From Chromobacterium rhizoryzae (GTDB taxonomy: Bacteria > Pseudomonadota > Gammaproteobacteria > Burkholderiales > Chromobacteriaceae), in NCBI RefSeq assembly GCF_020544465.1, contig NZ_CP066126.1:4960001-5024000 (forward strand): 64,000 nucleotides of DNA, given 5' to 3'. This document shows positions 49,653 to 58,217 of the stretch, one piece after another. How positions within the stretch are numbered: position 1 is the stretch's first letter; each line of letters begins with the position of its first letter. The notes under the pieces are model-generated. The model saw only the letters and a list, made by a program, of their open reading frames with translations, was not told the DNA's origin and searched no databases. A program made the position numbers and the translations under genes.

Positions 49653-52316
49653 TTACACCTTCCAGCTAGGCAGCTTGTCGGTCTTGATGCCGTACTTGGC
49701 GATCGCCTCGGCCACCTTGGACGCTTCGATCTTGCCGTCGCGCGCCAGTGCGGACAAGGCCGCCAGCGCCACGTGGTAGCGATCCACCTCGAAGAAGGAA
49801 CGCAGGTTGGCGCGGCTGTCGGAACGGCCGAAGCCGTCGGTGCCCAGCACCACGTAACGGCCCGGAACGTATTCGCGGATCTGGTCGGCGTAGTTGCGGA
49901 TGTAGTCGGTCGCGGCCACCACCGGACCCTGACGGCCGGACAACTGCTGGGCCACGTAGGAGGCCCGCGCTTCGGCGGTCGGGTTCAGCAGGTTGTGACG
50001 CTCGGCTTCCATGCCGTCGCGGCGCAGCTGGTTGAAGGAGGTCACGCTCCAGATATCGGCGCCGATGCCGAAGTCGGCCTTCAGCAGATCGGCCGCGGCC
50101 ATCACTTCGCGCAGAATGGTGCCGGAGCCCATCAGCTGCACTTTCACCTGGGCGTCGCCGCCGTCCTGCAGCAGATACATGCCTTTCAGGATGCCCTCTT
50201 CCGCGCCCGCCGGCATGGCCGGGTGAACGTAGTTTTCGTTCATCAGGGTCAGGTAGTAGAAGACGTCTTCCTGCTCCGCGTACATGCGGCGCAGACCGTC
50301 CTGCACGATCACCGCCAGTTCGTAAGCGAAGGTCGGGTCGTAGCTGATGCAGTTCGGGATCAGGCCGGCCTGGATGTGGCTGTGGCCGTCTTCGTGCTGC
50401 AGGCCTTCGCCGTTCAGCGTGGTGCGGCCGGCGGTGCCGCCCAGCAGGAAGCCGCGGGCGCGCATGTCGCCGGCGGCCCAGGCCAGGTCGCCGATGCGCT
50501 GGAAGCCGAACATCGAGTAGTAGATGTAGAACGGAATCATCTGCTGGCTGCTGTTGGCGTAGCTGGTCGCCGCGGCGATCCAGTCGGCCATCGCGCCCGG
50601 CTCGTTGATGCCTTCCTGCAGGATCTGGCCGTCCTTGGATTCCTTGTAGAACATCAGCTGGTCATGATCCTGCGGCACGTAGTTCTGACCCTGGGTGGAC
50701 CAGATGCCGTACTGGCGGAACATGCCTTCCATGCCGAAGGTGCGGGACTCGTCCGGCACGATGGGCACTACGCGCTGACCGATGTTCTTGTCCTTCATGA
50801 TGGTGCCCAGCATGCGGACGAAGGCCATGGTGGTGGAGAACTCGCGGTCGCCGGACGCTTGCAGCTGCGCGTCGAACACGGACAGTTCCGGCGTTTGCAG
50901 CGCGGTGGTCACCGGCTTGCGGGCCGGCAGATAGCCGCCCAGCGCGGCGCGGCGTTCGCGCATGTACTTCATTTCCGGGCTGTCTTCGGCCGGCAGGTAG
51001 TACGGCACGTTCGCCAGGTCCTCGTCGGACACCGGAATGCCGAAGCGGTCGCGGAATTTGCGCAGCGAATCCAGATCCATTTTCTTGGCCTGGTGCGCGA
51101 TGTTCTTGGCTTCGCCGGACGCGCCCATGCCGTAACCCTTGATGGTCTTGGCCAGGATCACGGTCGGACGGCCGTTGGCGCTGTTGGACGCCTCGTGGTA
51201 GGCGGCGTACACCTTGTGCGGGTCATGGCCGCCGCGGTTCAGCGCCCAGATCTCGTCGTCGGACATATTGGCGACCATTTCGCGCAGCTCCGGGTACTTG
51301 CCGAAGAAGTGTTCGCGAACGTAAGCACCGTCCTTGGATTTGAAGGTCTGATAGTCGCCGTCCACGCACTCGTCCATGCGCTTCTTCAGCAGGCCCTTGC
51401 TGTCCATCGCCAGCAGCGGGTCCCAACGCGAGCCCCAGATCACTTTCAGCACGTTCCAGCCGGAACCGCGGAAGTCGCCTTCCAGTTCCTGAATGATCTT
51501 GCCGTTGCCGCGCACCGGGCCGTCCAGACGCTGCAGGTTGCAGTTGACCACGAAGATCAGGTTGTCCAGGCCTTCGCGGGCGGCCATGGAGATGGCGCCC
51601 AGGGATTCCGGCTCGTCCATCTCGCCGTCGCCGCAGAAACACCAGACTTTGCGGCCGTGGGTCTTGGCCAGACCGCGGCTTTCCAGGTACTTGAGGAAGC
51701 GGGCTTGGTAGATGGCCATCAAGGGGCCCAGGCCCATCGACACGGTCGGGAACTGCCAGAAGTCCTTCATCAGCCACGGGTGCGGGTAGGAGGACAGGCC
51801 GTTGCCGTCCACTTCCTGGCGGAAGCTGTCCAGCTGCTCGGCGGACAGGCGGCCTTCCATGAAGGCGCGTGCGTACACGCCCGGGGAAATGTGGCCTTGG
51901 AAGTAGATCAGATCGCCGTCTTGCTCATCGTTCTGGGCGCGCCAGAAGTGGTTGAAGCCCACGTCGTACAGGGTGGCGGAGGATTGGAAGGAGGCGATGT
52001 GGCCGCCCAGCTCCAGATCCTTCTTGCCGGCGCGCAGCACCAAAGCGGCGGCGTTCCAGCGGTTGATCGAGCGGATGCGATGCTCCATCTCGTGGTTGCC
52101 CGGCGACTTCATTTCTTTGCCGAGCGGAATGCTGTTCTGGTATGCGGTGGTGGCGTCAAACGGCAGATGGGCGCCGCGGCGGCGGGTGCGCTCGACCAGT
52201 TTCTCCAACAGGTAATGCGCGCGTTCCGGGCCTTCGGCATCCAGCACCGACTCCAGCGCTTCAGTCCATTCCTGGGTTTCCAACGGATCGATATCGTCAG
52301 GGAAAGTTGCAGCCAT
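49653..52316 (-). CDS. aceE: Pyruvate dehydrogenase E1 component (homodimeric)
   Basis: An 887-residue thiamine-diphosphate enzyme that decarboxylates pyruvate and passes acetyl to the E2 lipoyl arms. The N-terminus DPLETQEWTEALESVLDAEG is typical of AceE, the ThDP motif begins GDGEMDEPESLGAISMAA, and further blocks are EHFFGKYPELREMV, RTFGMEGMFRQYGIWS and GTDGFGRSDSRANLRSFFEV near the C-terminus. Its length matches the gammaproteobacterial/betaproteobacterial single-chain E1. It is first in the operon, with a promoter and inverted repeats upstream. Confidence 0.97.
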   Translation of the reverse strand: MAATFPDDIDPLETQEWTEALESVLDAEGPERAHYLLEKLVERTRRRGAHLPFDATTAYQNSIPLGKEMKSPGNHEMEHRIRSINRWNAAALVLRAGKKDLELGGHIASFQSSATLYDVGFNHFWRAQNDEQDGDLIYFQGHISPGVYARAFMEGRLSAEQLDSFRQEVDGNGLSSYPHPWLMKDFWQFPTVSMGLGPLMAIYQARFLKYLESRGLAKTHGRKVWCFCGDGEMDEPESLGAISMAAREGLDNLIFVVNCNLQRLDGPVRGNGKIIQELEGDFRGSGWNVLKVIWGSRWDPLLAMDSKGLLKKRMDECVDGDYQTFKSKDGAYVREHFFGKYPELREMVANMSDDEIWALNRGGHDPHKVYAAYHEASNSANGRPTVILAKTIKGYGMGASGEAKNIAHQAKKMDLDSLRKFRDRFGIPVSDEDLANVPYYLPAEDSPEMKYMRERRAALGGYLPARKPVTTALQTPELSVFDAQLQASGDREFSTTMAFVRMLGTIMKDKNIGQRVVPIVPDESRTFGMEGMFRQYGIWSTQGQNYVPQDHDQLMFYKESKDGQILQEGINEPGAMADWIAAATSYANSSQQMIPFYIYYSMFGFQRIGDLAWAAGDMRARGFLLGGTAGRTTLNGEGLQHEDGHSHIQAGLIPNCISYDPTFAYELAVIVQDGLRRMYAEQEDVFYYLTLMNENYVHPAMPAGAEEGILKGMYLLQDGGDAQVKVQLMGSGTILREVMAAADLLKADFGIGADIWSVTSFNQLRRDGMEAERHNLLNPTAEARASYVAQQLSGRQGPVVAATDYIRNYADQIREYVPGRYVVLGTDGFGRSDSRANLRSFFEVDRYHVALAALSALARDGKIEASKVAEAIAKYGIKTDKLPSWKV

Positions 52317-52417
52317 CTCTGGTCCTCACAGCAAGGTGGATCGGGGGCCGTATGTAGCACTGCGCGGCCCCGCGTTATTGCAATCGGCTCGAATTCGAAC
52401 CTATTTATTAGCTTCAG

Positions 52418-52423
52418 ATTATA
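52418..52423 (-). promoter_or_regulatory. -10 box of the aceE promoter
   Basis: A consensus TATAAT on the minus strand, about 95 bp upstream of the aceE start. The expected -35 position (52441-52446) reads TTTTAT and lies inside an inverted repeat, so the promoter probably depends on or is controlled by a regulator bound there. Confidence 0.6.
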
Positions 52424-52434
52424 AACGAACGCAA

Positions 52435-52460
52435 TCGCAAATAAAAATGTTCATTTGCGA
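52435..52460. promoter_or_regulatory. Inverted repeat TCGCAAAT-N10-ATTTGCGA over the aceE -35
   Basis: Perfect 8-bp arms at 52435-52442 and 52453-52460. The centre is about 37 bp upstream of the expected transcription start, overlapping the -35 region. A second pair of the same heptamer is at 52582-52602, so this is a good operator candidate. The regulator is unknown. Confidence 0.6.
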
Positions 52461-52581
52461 AAAGAGCGCCGTATCTTGAGCAAGTGTACGTCTTCCGGCT
52501 TTCACAAAGGAATAGGTCAAGCGTACTAACGCTTGTTTCGGGGCGGAAAACAGCGGTTATTGCGCCGCACCATGTTGTTTT

Positions 52582-52602
52582 TTTGCGATTTACTGTCGCA
52601 AA
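52582..52602. promoter_or_regulatory. Second palindrome TTTGCGA-N7-TCGCAAA
   Basis: Perfect 7-bp arms at 52582-52588 and 52596-52602, the same heptamer as at the aceE -35 but in reversed arm order. It lies about 180 bp upstream of the expected aceE start point. Confidence 0.55.
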
Positions 52603-52603
52603 T

Positions 52604-52619
52604 TGAAACATTCGTTTCA
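52604..52619 (-). terminator. Small hairpin after the M48 gene
   Basis: TGAAAC / GTTTCA with a 4-base loop, followed on the minus strand by ATTTG, 9 bp after the protease stop. It is a weak terminator at best. Confidence 0.35.
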
Positions 52620-52628
52620 GTTGCGCGC

Positions 52629-54065
52629 TTACTTCTTTCTCTCGTCCCGGACGAGCCGGTCCAGTTCGCGGATGCGCGCTTCGATTGAGGAGCGCAGGTA
52701 GAAATCGTCGCCCTTGGCCTTGCCGGCCAGTTGAAACTGCTCCATCGCCGGCTGGTAGCGCTGTTCATGATAGAAGGCGTTGCCCAAGGCCGCGTGGTAA
52801 CGCAGCGGGTCGCGGTCGGCGTACAAGCTGGCCTGGCGCCGATACAGCCCCGGATTGTCCGGATGGCGGCTCAGCTGGGTCTTGATTAGGACCAGCGCGC
52901 CCTGGCTGTCGCCGCTGGCGATGGCGACGTCGATGTCCAGCAACTGCAGCGACAGGCTCTGCGGAAAACGGGCCAGCCCGGCGCGCGCCGCGTTGCGGGC
53001 GGCCGGCCAGTCCTTGCGTTCGCGCTCTATCGCCACGTCCAGGCCCCGCAGCATCGGGTGATCCGGCAGCTTGGTCCGCGCCTTGGCCAGCGCCTGGCGC
53101 GCGCCGGCGATATCGCGCTGACGCAGCTTGACCTGGGCCAGACCATACCACTGCGCGCCCTCGTTCAGGTACAGGCCGCGGTCCAGCGCCGCCTCGTAAT
53201 AGCGCTCCCCTTCGTCCGGCGTCAGCGTCGCGGCGCGCAGTTTCTCGCGCACCAGCAGGTAATCGACGCTGTCGGCGCGCATCTTCACCGGGTAGTCCAG
53301 CGCGCGGTTTTCCGCTTCGCTGATGCGCTCCAGCGTCACCGGGTGGGTGCGCAGGAAGGCCAGCGCCGCGTTGTCGCTGTAACGCTCGTTCAGCTGCAGC
53401 CGCTGAAAGAAAGCCGGCATGCTGCGCACGTCGAAGCCGGCCTGGCTCATGTATTGCATGCCGACGCGGTCGGCTTCGCGTTCAAAATCGCGCGAAAACG
53501 CCAGTTGGTTGGAAATCGACAGCCCCATGCCGGCGGACACCACGCCCATCGCGCCTTGGCCGCTGCCGGCCTTGGCCGCCAGCGCGGCGGCGATGATGGT
53601 GCCCAACAACAGCAAGGGGCTAGTGGCGCTGCTGGCCGCCTTCATCCGCGCGATGTGGCGCTGGGCGACGTGGGCGGTTTCATGCCCCAGCACCGAGGCG
53701 AGCTCGCCTTCGCTCTGGGTTGCCAGCAGCAGTCCGATATTGATGCCGATATAGCCGCCGGGCATGGCGAAGGCGTTGATGCCGCTGTCGTTGACGCAGA
53801 AATAGGTGAAACCGACGCCGGGCAGCTTGACGCCGCTGGAGAGCCGGCCGCCGATATCGTTGAGGTAATCGTTGACCTCCTGATCGTCGACGATGTCTCC
53901 CGCCTCCAGCATGGCGCGCCAGGCCTGGCGGCCGATGCGGTTTTCATCCGCCAGCGTCAGCGAGGCGTCCGACACCTCGCCCAGATCGGGCAAATCGGCA
54001 TAGCTGACGGACGGGTGCAACAAGCTCAGCGCCAGCACGCCGGCCAGCAGGGTCTGTTTGGTCAT
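52629..54065 (-). CDS. BepA-like periplasmic M48 metalloprotease with TPR tail
   Basis: A 478-residue protein with a signal peptide (LLAGVLALSLLHPSVSYA, residues 5-22). The M48 zinc-protease domain (about 40-260) has the HEXXH motif in VLGHETAHVAQRHIARM and the third ligand region DFEREADRVGMQYM. A TPR-like C-terminal half (about 290-478) carries repeated WYGLAQVKLRQ / LGNAFYHEQRYQPAMEQF units. This matches BepA (YfgC), which handles outer-membrane protein assembly, including LptD and BamA substrates. I chose the ATG at 54065 because it begins the signal peptide; an upstream start at 54119 is possible. It follows sulP on the same strand but has an unrelated function. Confidence 0.9.
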   Translation of the reverse strand: MTKQTLLAGVLALSLLHPSVSYADLPDLGEVSDASLTLADENRIGRQAWRAMLEAGDIVDDQEVNDYLNDIGGRLSSGVKLPGVGFTYFCVNDSGINAFAMPGGYIGINIGLLLATQSEGELASVLGHETAHVAQRHIARMKAASSATSPLLLLGTIIAAALAAKAGSGQGAMGVVSAGMGLSISNQLAFSRDFEREADRVGMQYMSQAGFDVRSMPAFFQRLQLNERYSDNAALAFLRTHPVTLERISEAENRALDYPVKMRADSVDYLLVREKLRAATLTPDEGERYYEAALDRGLYLNEGAQWYGLAQVKLRQRDIAGARQALAKARTKLPDHPMLRGLDVAIERERKDWPAARNAARAGLARFPQSLSLQLLDIDVAIASGDSQGALVLIKTQLSRHPDNPGLYRRQASLYADRDPLRYHAALGNAFYHEQRYQPAMEQFQLAGKAKGDDFYLRSSIEARIRELDRLVRDERKK

Positions 54066-54122
54066 CCGGCTATGATAGCCAGGTTCGCCCACAAGTTGCA
54101 TGAGGCGGCGCAACATCAACTG

Positions 54123-55847
54123 TCAAAGAGTATGAGCTTCCCCGCCGTCCCGCCGCGGCGCGGTCAGCGCCTCCCACGCCGCTTGCGCGCTCAAGTGCAC
54201 GCGACCGTTGAAACCGGCCAGCAGGCCGCCGCCCTCCATCCGCTGCGCCACCGGCCCCTTGATCTCGGCCAGGTGCAGCGTCACGCCGCGCGCCGCCAGC
54301 TCCGCGTCCAGCCGCGCCAGCATCAGCAAGGCGCTGGTATCCACGCGATTGACCGCGCTCATGATCAGCACCAATCGCATGCTTCCGGCCTGGGCGGCCA
54401 GCCGGCGCAGCGTCTCGCCGCGCACCTGGCGGGCGTTGCCGAAGAACAGGCTTTCGTCCACGCGCAGAAACAGCGCGCCGGGCAGGCGCTCCACCGCGAA
54501 ACGCAGCCGATTGCGGAAATGATGACTGCCCGGCAGCCGGCCCAGTTCGGCGATATGCGGCCGGCTGCTGCGCCACAACATGGCCGCCAACGACATCAGC
54601 ACGCCGGCGACGATGCCGGAGTCCACCCCCAGCCACAGCACCAGAACAAAGGTCAGCCCGAACGCCGCCGCATCGGCGCGATCGACGCGCCAGGCCAGGC
54701 GCAGGCTGTCGAAACGTATCATGGCGCTGACCGAGGCGATGATCATCGCCGCCAATACCGATAGCGGCAGCAAGGCCAGCGCCGCGGCGGCGAAGCCGGC
54801 CAGCAGCATGAGGCCCAGGGCGGCGATCACCGAGGCCAGTTGAGTCTGGGCCCCGGCCTCGGCGTTGACCATGGAGCGGGTCAGCCCGCCGGTGACCGGG
54901 AAGCCGCCGGACAGGCCGGCGCCGATATTGCACAGGCCCAGCGCCAACAGCTCCCGGTCCGGATCCACCTCGTCGCCGCGGCGCTGCGCCAGCGCCTGAG
55001 CCACCGCCAGGCTCTGCACGTAATTGATCAGCGCGATGAAAAAAGCCGGCAGCGCCAGCTGCGACCACTGCTCCAGGCTCAGCCCCGGCCAGGTCGGCGC
55101 CGGCAGGCCCGGCGGGATCTCGCCCACCACCGGCAAGGCGGAGCGCAAATCCAGGCCGGCCACCAGCCCCATGCCCAGCAGCACCGCCAATAGCGGCGCC
55201 AGCCGCAGCCATAATTGCCGCGCCGGCGCGCTCAGGCCGCAGCGGCGCAGCAGCGGTTCGCCCAGCCAACGCGCCAGCAGCAGCAAGGCCAAGGCCGGAG
55301 CGCCGAGCAAGAGCGCGGCGGAATTGAACCCTTCGGCCGCTCGCCACAGCCCGGCCAGCAGCTGCGGCAAGGACGCGCCGCCGGCCTGCACGCCCAGCAA
55401 GGGCCCCAGCTGCGACAACACGATCAGCAAGGCCGACGCCGAAGTGAAGGCCGCCAGCACCGGCTCCGACAAGAGGTCGGCGACGAAGCCCAGCCTCAGC
55501 AGGCCCAGCGCCGCCAGCATCGCGCCGGACAACAGCGCCAGGCCGATGGCCAGCGCCAGATAATCTCCTGAACCCGGCTCGGCCAGCCGCGACAGCGTGG
55601 CCGCCACCAATAAGGAAGTCATCGCCATCGGCCCCACCGACTGCGCGTGGCTGCGGCCGGCCAGCGCGTAAATCAGCAAGGGCGCGATGCTGGCGTACAA
55701 ACCCGCCTGCGCCGGCAAGCCGGCCACCAGCGCGTAAGCCAGCCCTTGCGGCGCCAACAGCAGGGTCACCACCAGGCCCGCGCCCAGATCGCCCGGCAAG
55801 TAGGCGCGCCGGTAGCCGCGCAGCCAGGCAGGCAGCCAGAGCCTCAC
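54123..55847 (-). CDS. SulP-family anion transporter with STAS domain
   Basis: A 574-residue inner-membrane transporter. The N-terminal membrane domain (about residues 20-420) includes LLAPQGLAYALVAGLPAQAGLYASI and the signature SGGFPVTGGLTRSMVNAEAGAQTQL; the cytoplasmic STAS domain (about 440-565) contains LFLRVDESLFFGNARQV and MSAVNRVDTSALLML. SulP proteins carry sulfate, bicarbonate or other anions. The start is a GTG at 55847 overlapping the stop of the upstream YeeE-type gene (GTGA), so it is translationally coupled to the sulfur-transport genes. Here a sulfur oxyanion such as sulfate, sulfite or thiosulfate is the most likely cargo. Confidence 0.88.
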   Translation of the reverse strand: MRLWLPAWLRGYRRAYLPGDLGAGLVVTLLLAPQGLAYALVAGLPAQAGLYASIAPLLIYALAGRSHAQSVGPMAMTSLLVAATLSRLAEPGSGDYLALAIGLALLSGAMLAALGLLRLGFVADLLSEPVLAAFTSASALLIVLSQLGPLLGVQAGGASLPQLLAGLWRAAEGFNSAALLLGAPALALLLLARWLGEPLLRRCGLSAPARQLWLRLAPLLAVLLGMGLVAGLDLRSALPVVGEIPPGLPAPTWPGLSLEQWSQLALPAFFIALINYVQSLAVAQALAQRRGDEVDPDRELLALGLCNIGAGLSGGFPVTGGLTRSMVNAEAGAQTQLASVIAALGLMLLAGFAAAALALLPLSVLAAMIIASVSAMIRFDSLRLAWRVDRADAAAFGLTFVLVLWLGVDSGIVAGVLMSLAAMLWRSSRPHIAELGRLPGSHHFRNRLRFAVERLPGALFLRVDESLFFGNARQVRGETLRRLAAQAGSMRLVLIMSAVNRVDTSALLMLARLDAELAARGVTLHLAEIKGPVAQRMEGGGLLAGFNGRVHLSAQAAWEALTAPRRDGGEAHTL

Positions 55848-56272
55848 CCGCGCCGCTCCAGTCGTCCCGCCAGCCACAGGCCGGCCGCCATCGCCGGCAG
55901 GAAGGACGCGCTCTGCGGCGACAACATGCCGCCCAGCAACAAGGCAGGCCCCGGACAGATGCCGGCCAGGCCCCAGCCAATGCCGAACAACAGGCTGCCG
56001 CCTATCAGCCGGCGCGTCAGCGGCGTCTTGGCCGGCCAAGACGCCGGCTCGCCCAAGAACGCGCGCGGGCGGCGCTCGGCCAGACGGAAGGCCGGCCAGG
56101 CCGCGACGACGGCGCCGGCCATCACCAACGCCAGGCTGGGGTCCCAAGCGCCGCCCAGATCCAGAAAGGCCAGCACCTTGGCCGGATTGGCCATGCCGGA
56201 CAACAACAGCCCCAGGCCGAACAGCAGACCCGCGCCCGCCATCGACAATAAGCGCTTCCACTCCGCCGCCAT
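55844..56272 (-). CDS. YeeE/YedE-type sulfur transport protein, second half (DUF6691)
   Basis: A 142-residue membrane protein with about four helices (AGLLFGLGLLLSGMANPAKVL, LVMAGAVVAAWPAF, GGSLLFGIGWGLAGICPGPALL). The GxGWGLAGICPGPAL motif, with its cysteine, is the counterpart of the GCTSGHG motif in the first half. In many bacteria two such short genes replace one long YeeE protein that imports thiosulfate-like compounds. ATG at 56272 is used; a GTG at 56278 overlapping the preceding stop is an alternative. It overlaps the following sulP start. Confidence 0.85.
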   Translation of the reverse strand: MAAEWKRLLSMAGAGLLFGLGLLLSGMANPAKVLAFLDLGGAWDPSLALVMAGAVVAAWPAFRLAERRPRAFLGEPASWPAKTPLTRRLIGGSLLFGIGWGLAGICPGPALLLGGMLSPQSASFLPAMAAGLWLAGRLERRG

Positions 56273-56274
56273 CT

Positions 56275-56706
56275 TCACGACCCCCAATGTCTAAACACGG
56301 CCACCACCACGAAGCCGGCGAACATAAAGGCCGCCGTCGCCGCCAAGGAGCGCGGCGACATGCGCGCCAGCCCGCAAACGCCGTGGCCGCTGGTGCAGCC
56401 GGAGCCCAGGCCCGCGCCGAGGCCCACCAGCAAGCCGGCGGCCAGCAAGCGCATGCCGCCGGCCTCGATCTTGACGATGGGCAATTCGCCCGCCGCCAGC
56501 CACCACAGCGCCGGCGCGGCCGTCAGGCCCAGAAGAAAGGCCAAGCGCGCGCGCCAGTCCGCCCGCCGTCCCAGCAGGCCGGCCACCATGCCGCTGATGC
56601 CGGCGACGCGGCCGTGCGACAGAGCCAGCCAGCCCGCCGCCGCGCCTATCAGCACCCCGCCCGACAGGGCGGACCACGGCGTGAACGCCGCCCAATCCAC
56701 GGCCAT
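56275..56706 (-). CDS. YeeE/YedE-type sulfur transport protein, first half
   Basis: A 143-residue membrane protein with about four helices. The diagnostic GLGAGLGSGCTSGHGVCGLA motif of YeeE/YedE (DUF395) occurs near residue 105; its cysteines are implicated in sulfur-compound binding and relay. The start shares bases with the arsR stop (TGATG), so the regulator and transporter are translationally coupled. It resembles PmpA of the Serratia PigS operon, which also pairs an ArsR regulator with YeeE-type proteins. Confidence 0.87.
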   Translation of the reverse strand: MAVDWAAFTPWSALSGGVLIGAAAGWLALSHGRVAGISGMVAGLLGRRADWRARLAFLLGLTAAPALWWLAAGELPIVKIEAGGMRLLAAGLLVGLGAGLGSGCTSGHGVCGLARMSPRSLAATAAFMFAGFVVVAVFRHWGS

Positions 56707-57020
56707 CACGCCGCCCCTGCCGGCTGGTCGGCGCAGAACAGCGCGTGCAAGGCGTTCAGCAAGGCCAGGGCGTCGGCGCTGGCCACGCTGTAATACACCC
56801 ATTTGCCTTCGCGCCGCGTCGCCACCAGGCCCTCATTGCGCAATACGCCCAACTGCTGCGACAAGGAGGGCTGACGGATGCCGGTCAGACGCTCCAGCTC
56901 CGACACCGATTTCTCGCCGTCCACCAGCTGGCACAGCAGCAGCAGCCTGTCCTCGTTGGCCAGGCCCTTCAACAATAAGGCGGCGCGGCCGGCATTGGCG
57001 CGCAGCATGTTCAAATCCAT
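56706..57020 (-). CDS. ArsR/SmtB-family regulator, BigR/SqrR persulfide-sensor type
   Basis: A 104-residue winged-helix repressor. The helix-turn-helix is LTGIRQPSLSQQLGVLRNEG and the wing is ATRREGKWVYYSV. Two cysteines sit at residues 30 (LLLLCQLVDGEKSV) and 96 (HALFCADQP), 66 residues apart, the same spacing as the redox pair Cys42/Cys108 of Xylella BigR. No metal-binding CxC motif is present. BigR-type proteins release DNA when the pair is oxidised or bridged by persulfide. The ATG at 57020 follows GGGAGAAC. It heads the YeeE-YeeE-SulP operon and should regulate it. Confidence 0.9.
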   Translation of the reverse strand: MDLNMLRANAGRAALLLKGLANEDRLLLLCQLVDGEKSVSELERLTGIRQPSLSQQLGVLRNEGLVATRREGKWVYYSVASADALALLNALHALFCADQPAGAA

Positions 57021-57055
57021 ATTTGTTCTCCCGCCGCCGCGATCCGGCGTCGCAA

Positions 57056-57086
57056 ACATTATGTTTTATAATATAATGTAAATCAA
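57056..57086 (-). promoter_or_regulatory. Promoter and inverted-repeat operator of the ArsR sulfur operon
   Basis: On the minus strand TTGATT (57081-57086), 17 bp, CATAAT (57058-57063) makes a good promoter. A perfect inverted repeat ACATTAT (57056-57062) / ATAATGT (57073-57079) with a 10-bp spacer overlaps the -10 and spacer, as expected for an ArsR-type repressor site. The whole element is strongly A/T-rich within GC-rich DNA. Confidence 0.75.
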
Positions 57087-57179
57087 CTAACTGTTACCGC
57101 CGCGCCACACTGTCCGCCCGTCGCCACATGGCCTATCAGTCACCATCGCGCCGGGAAAAACTGTTGTAGACTCAAGGCC

Positions 57180-58217
57180 ATGAACCTATTTCCAGCCGCG
57201 GCGCCGGCCCGGCCCAGCACCGCCATGGCCTCCACCCTCCTCCCGCCCGCCCCCAGGCAACTGGTGCACGAGCGCGGCATTCCCGCCTTCGGCGTGTACC
57301 AGGGCATCATCGAGCGGCTGGACTGGCGCGCGCTGAAAACCACGCCTTACCAAAGGCTGACGCGCCGGCTGCATCACAAGCGCTGGCAGTACGCGGCCAT
57401 CGCCCACCCGGCCTTTTTCATCGGCGTCGCCATCGTCGACGTCGGCTGGACCGGCACCGCCTTCGCCTATCTGTTCGACCGCAAGAGCGGCGAAGTCATC
57501 GCCGCCGCCAGCGCCAACGGCCTGCCCGGCCTGTCCACGCGAATCGAAGACCGCGCCTTCGGCGACGCCGCCTTCCAGGCCGGCCGCTGCCGGCTGAGCT
57601 TCCGCCGCGACGGCGAGCGGCTGGAACTGGCGGTGGACTCGCCGCAGTTGAAGCTGGCCGCGCACATTCAATTGACGGACATGCCGCCGGTACTGGCGGT
57701 GATCGCGCCGGCCAACTGGCTGGCCCACTCCACCCACAAAAGCGGCGGCCTCAAGATCAGCGGCTTCGCCGACTGCCAGGACCGGCGCTACTCGCTGGAC
57801 GGCGCGGTGGCGGCGCTCGACTATTCCAACGGCCTGCTGGCGCGGGAAACCCGCTGGCGCTGGGCCAGCGCGCATTCGCTGGAACTGGGCTTCAATCTGC
57901 AGCAAGGCTATATGGGCGACACCGAGAACGCCGCCTGGCTGCGCGGCAAACTGATCCGGCTGGGGCCGGTGCGCTTCGACTACCAGCCGGAGGATCCGCT
58001 GCTGGGCTGGCGCATGCAGAGCGACAACGGCTTGCTGGACCTGAGCTTCGCCCCGGAGGGGGCGCGCCGCGAAGACAAGAATCTGCTGATCGCCGCCAGC
58101 CGCTATGTGCAGCCTATCGGCCGCTTCAACGGCCAGATCCGCGATCCGGACAACGGCGCCGTCCATGTGGTCGACGACTTGCTCGGCGTGACCGAGGACC
58201 ATCTGTCGCGTTGGTGA
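57180..58217 (+). CDS. DUF2804-family protein
   Basis: A 345-residue protein of unknown biochemical function that matches the DUF2804 pattern (PYQRLTRRLHHKRWQYAAI, FFIGVAIVDVGWTGTAFAYL, HKSGGLKISGFADCQDRRY, near-C-terminal ASRYVQPIGRFNGQIRD). It appears soluble and beta-rich, with no signal peptide. DUF2804 proteins resemble lipocalin-like or carotenoid/hydroxyneurosporene-synthase-like folds, but no reaction is established. It is divergent from the sulfur operon with the A/T-rich operator between them. No strong Shine-Dalgarno is visible. Confidence 0.72.
   Translation: MNLFPAAAPARPSTAMASTLLPPAPRQLVHERGIPAFGVYQGIIERLDWRALKTTPYQRLTRRLHHKRWQYAAIAHPAFFIGVAIVDVGWTGTAFAYLFDRKSGEVIAAASANGLPGLSTRIEDRAFGDAAFQAGRCRLSFRRDGERLELAVDSPQLKLAAHIQLTDMPPVLAVIAPANWLAHSTHKSGGLKISGFADCQDRRYSLDGAVAALDYSNGLLARETRWRWASAHSLELGFNLQQGYMGDTENAAWLRGKLIRLGPVRFDYQPEDPLLGWRMQSDNGLLDLSFAPEGARREDKNLLIAASRYVQPIGRFNGQIRDPDNGAVHVVDDLLGVTEDHLSRW

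Larger units (their letters stand above)
52317..52628. other. aceE promoter region
   Basis: These 312 bp contain no supported gene. They hold a perfect -10 hexamer, two palindromes built on the heptamer TCGCAAA, and a small hairpin at the end of the protease gene (each listed separately). The remaining 52465-52580 stretch shows nothing distinct. Confidence 0.6.

Noticed and set aside
49773..52424. An 883-codon plus-strand open frame
   Set aside because: Antisense to aceE across its whole length; codon use and lack of motifs show it is a shadow.
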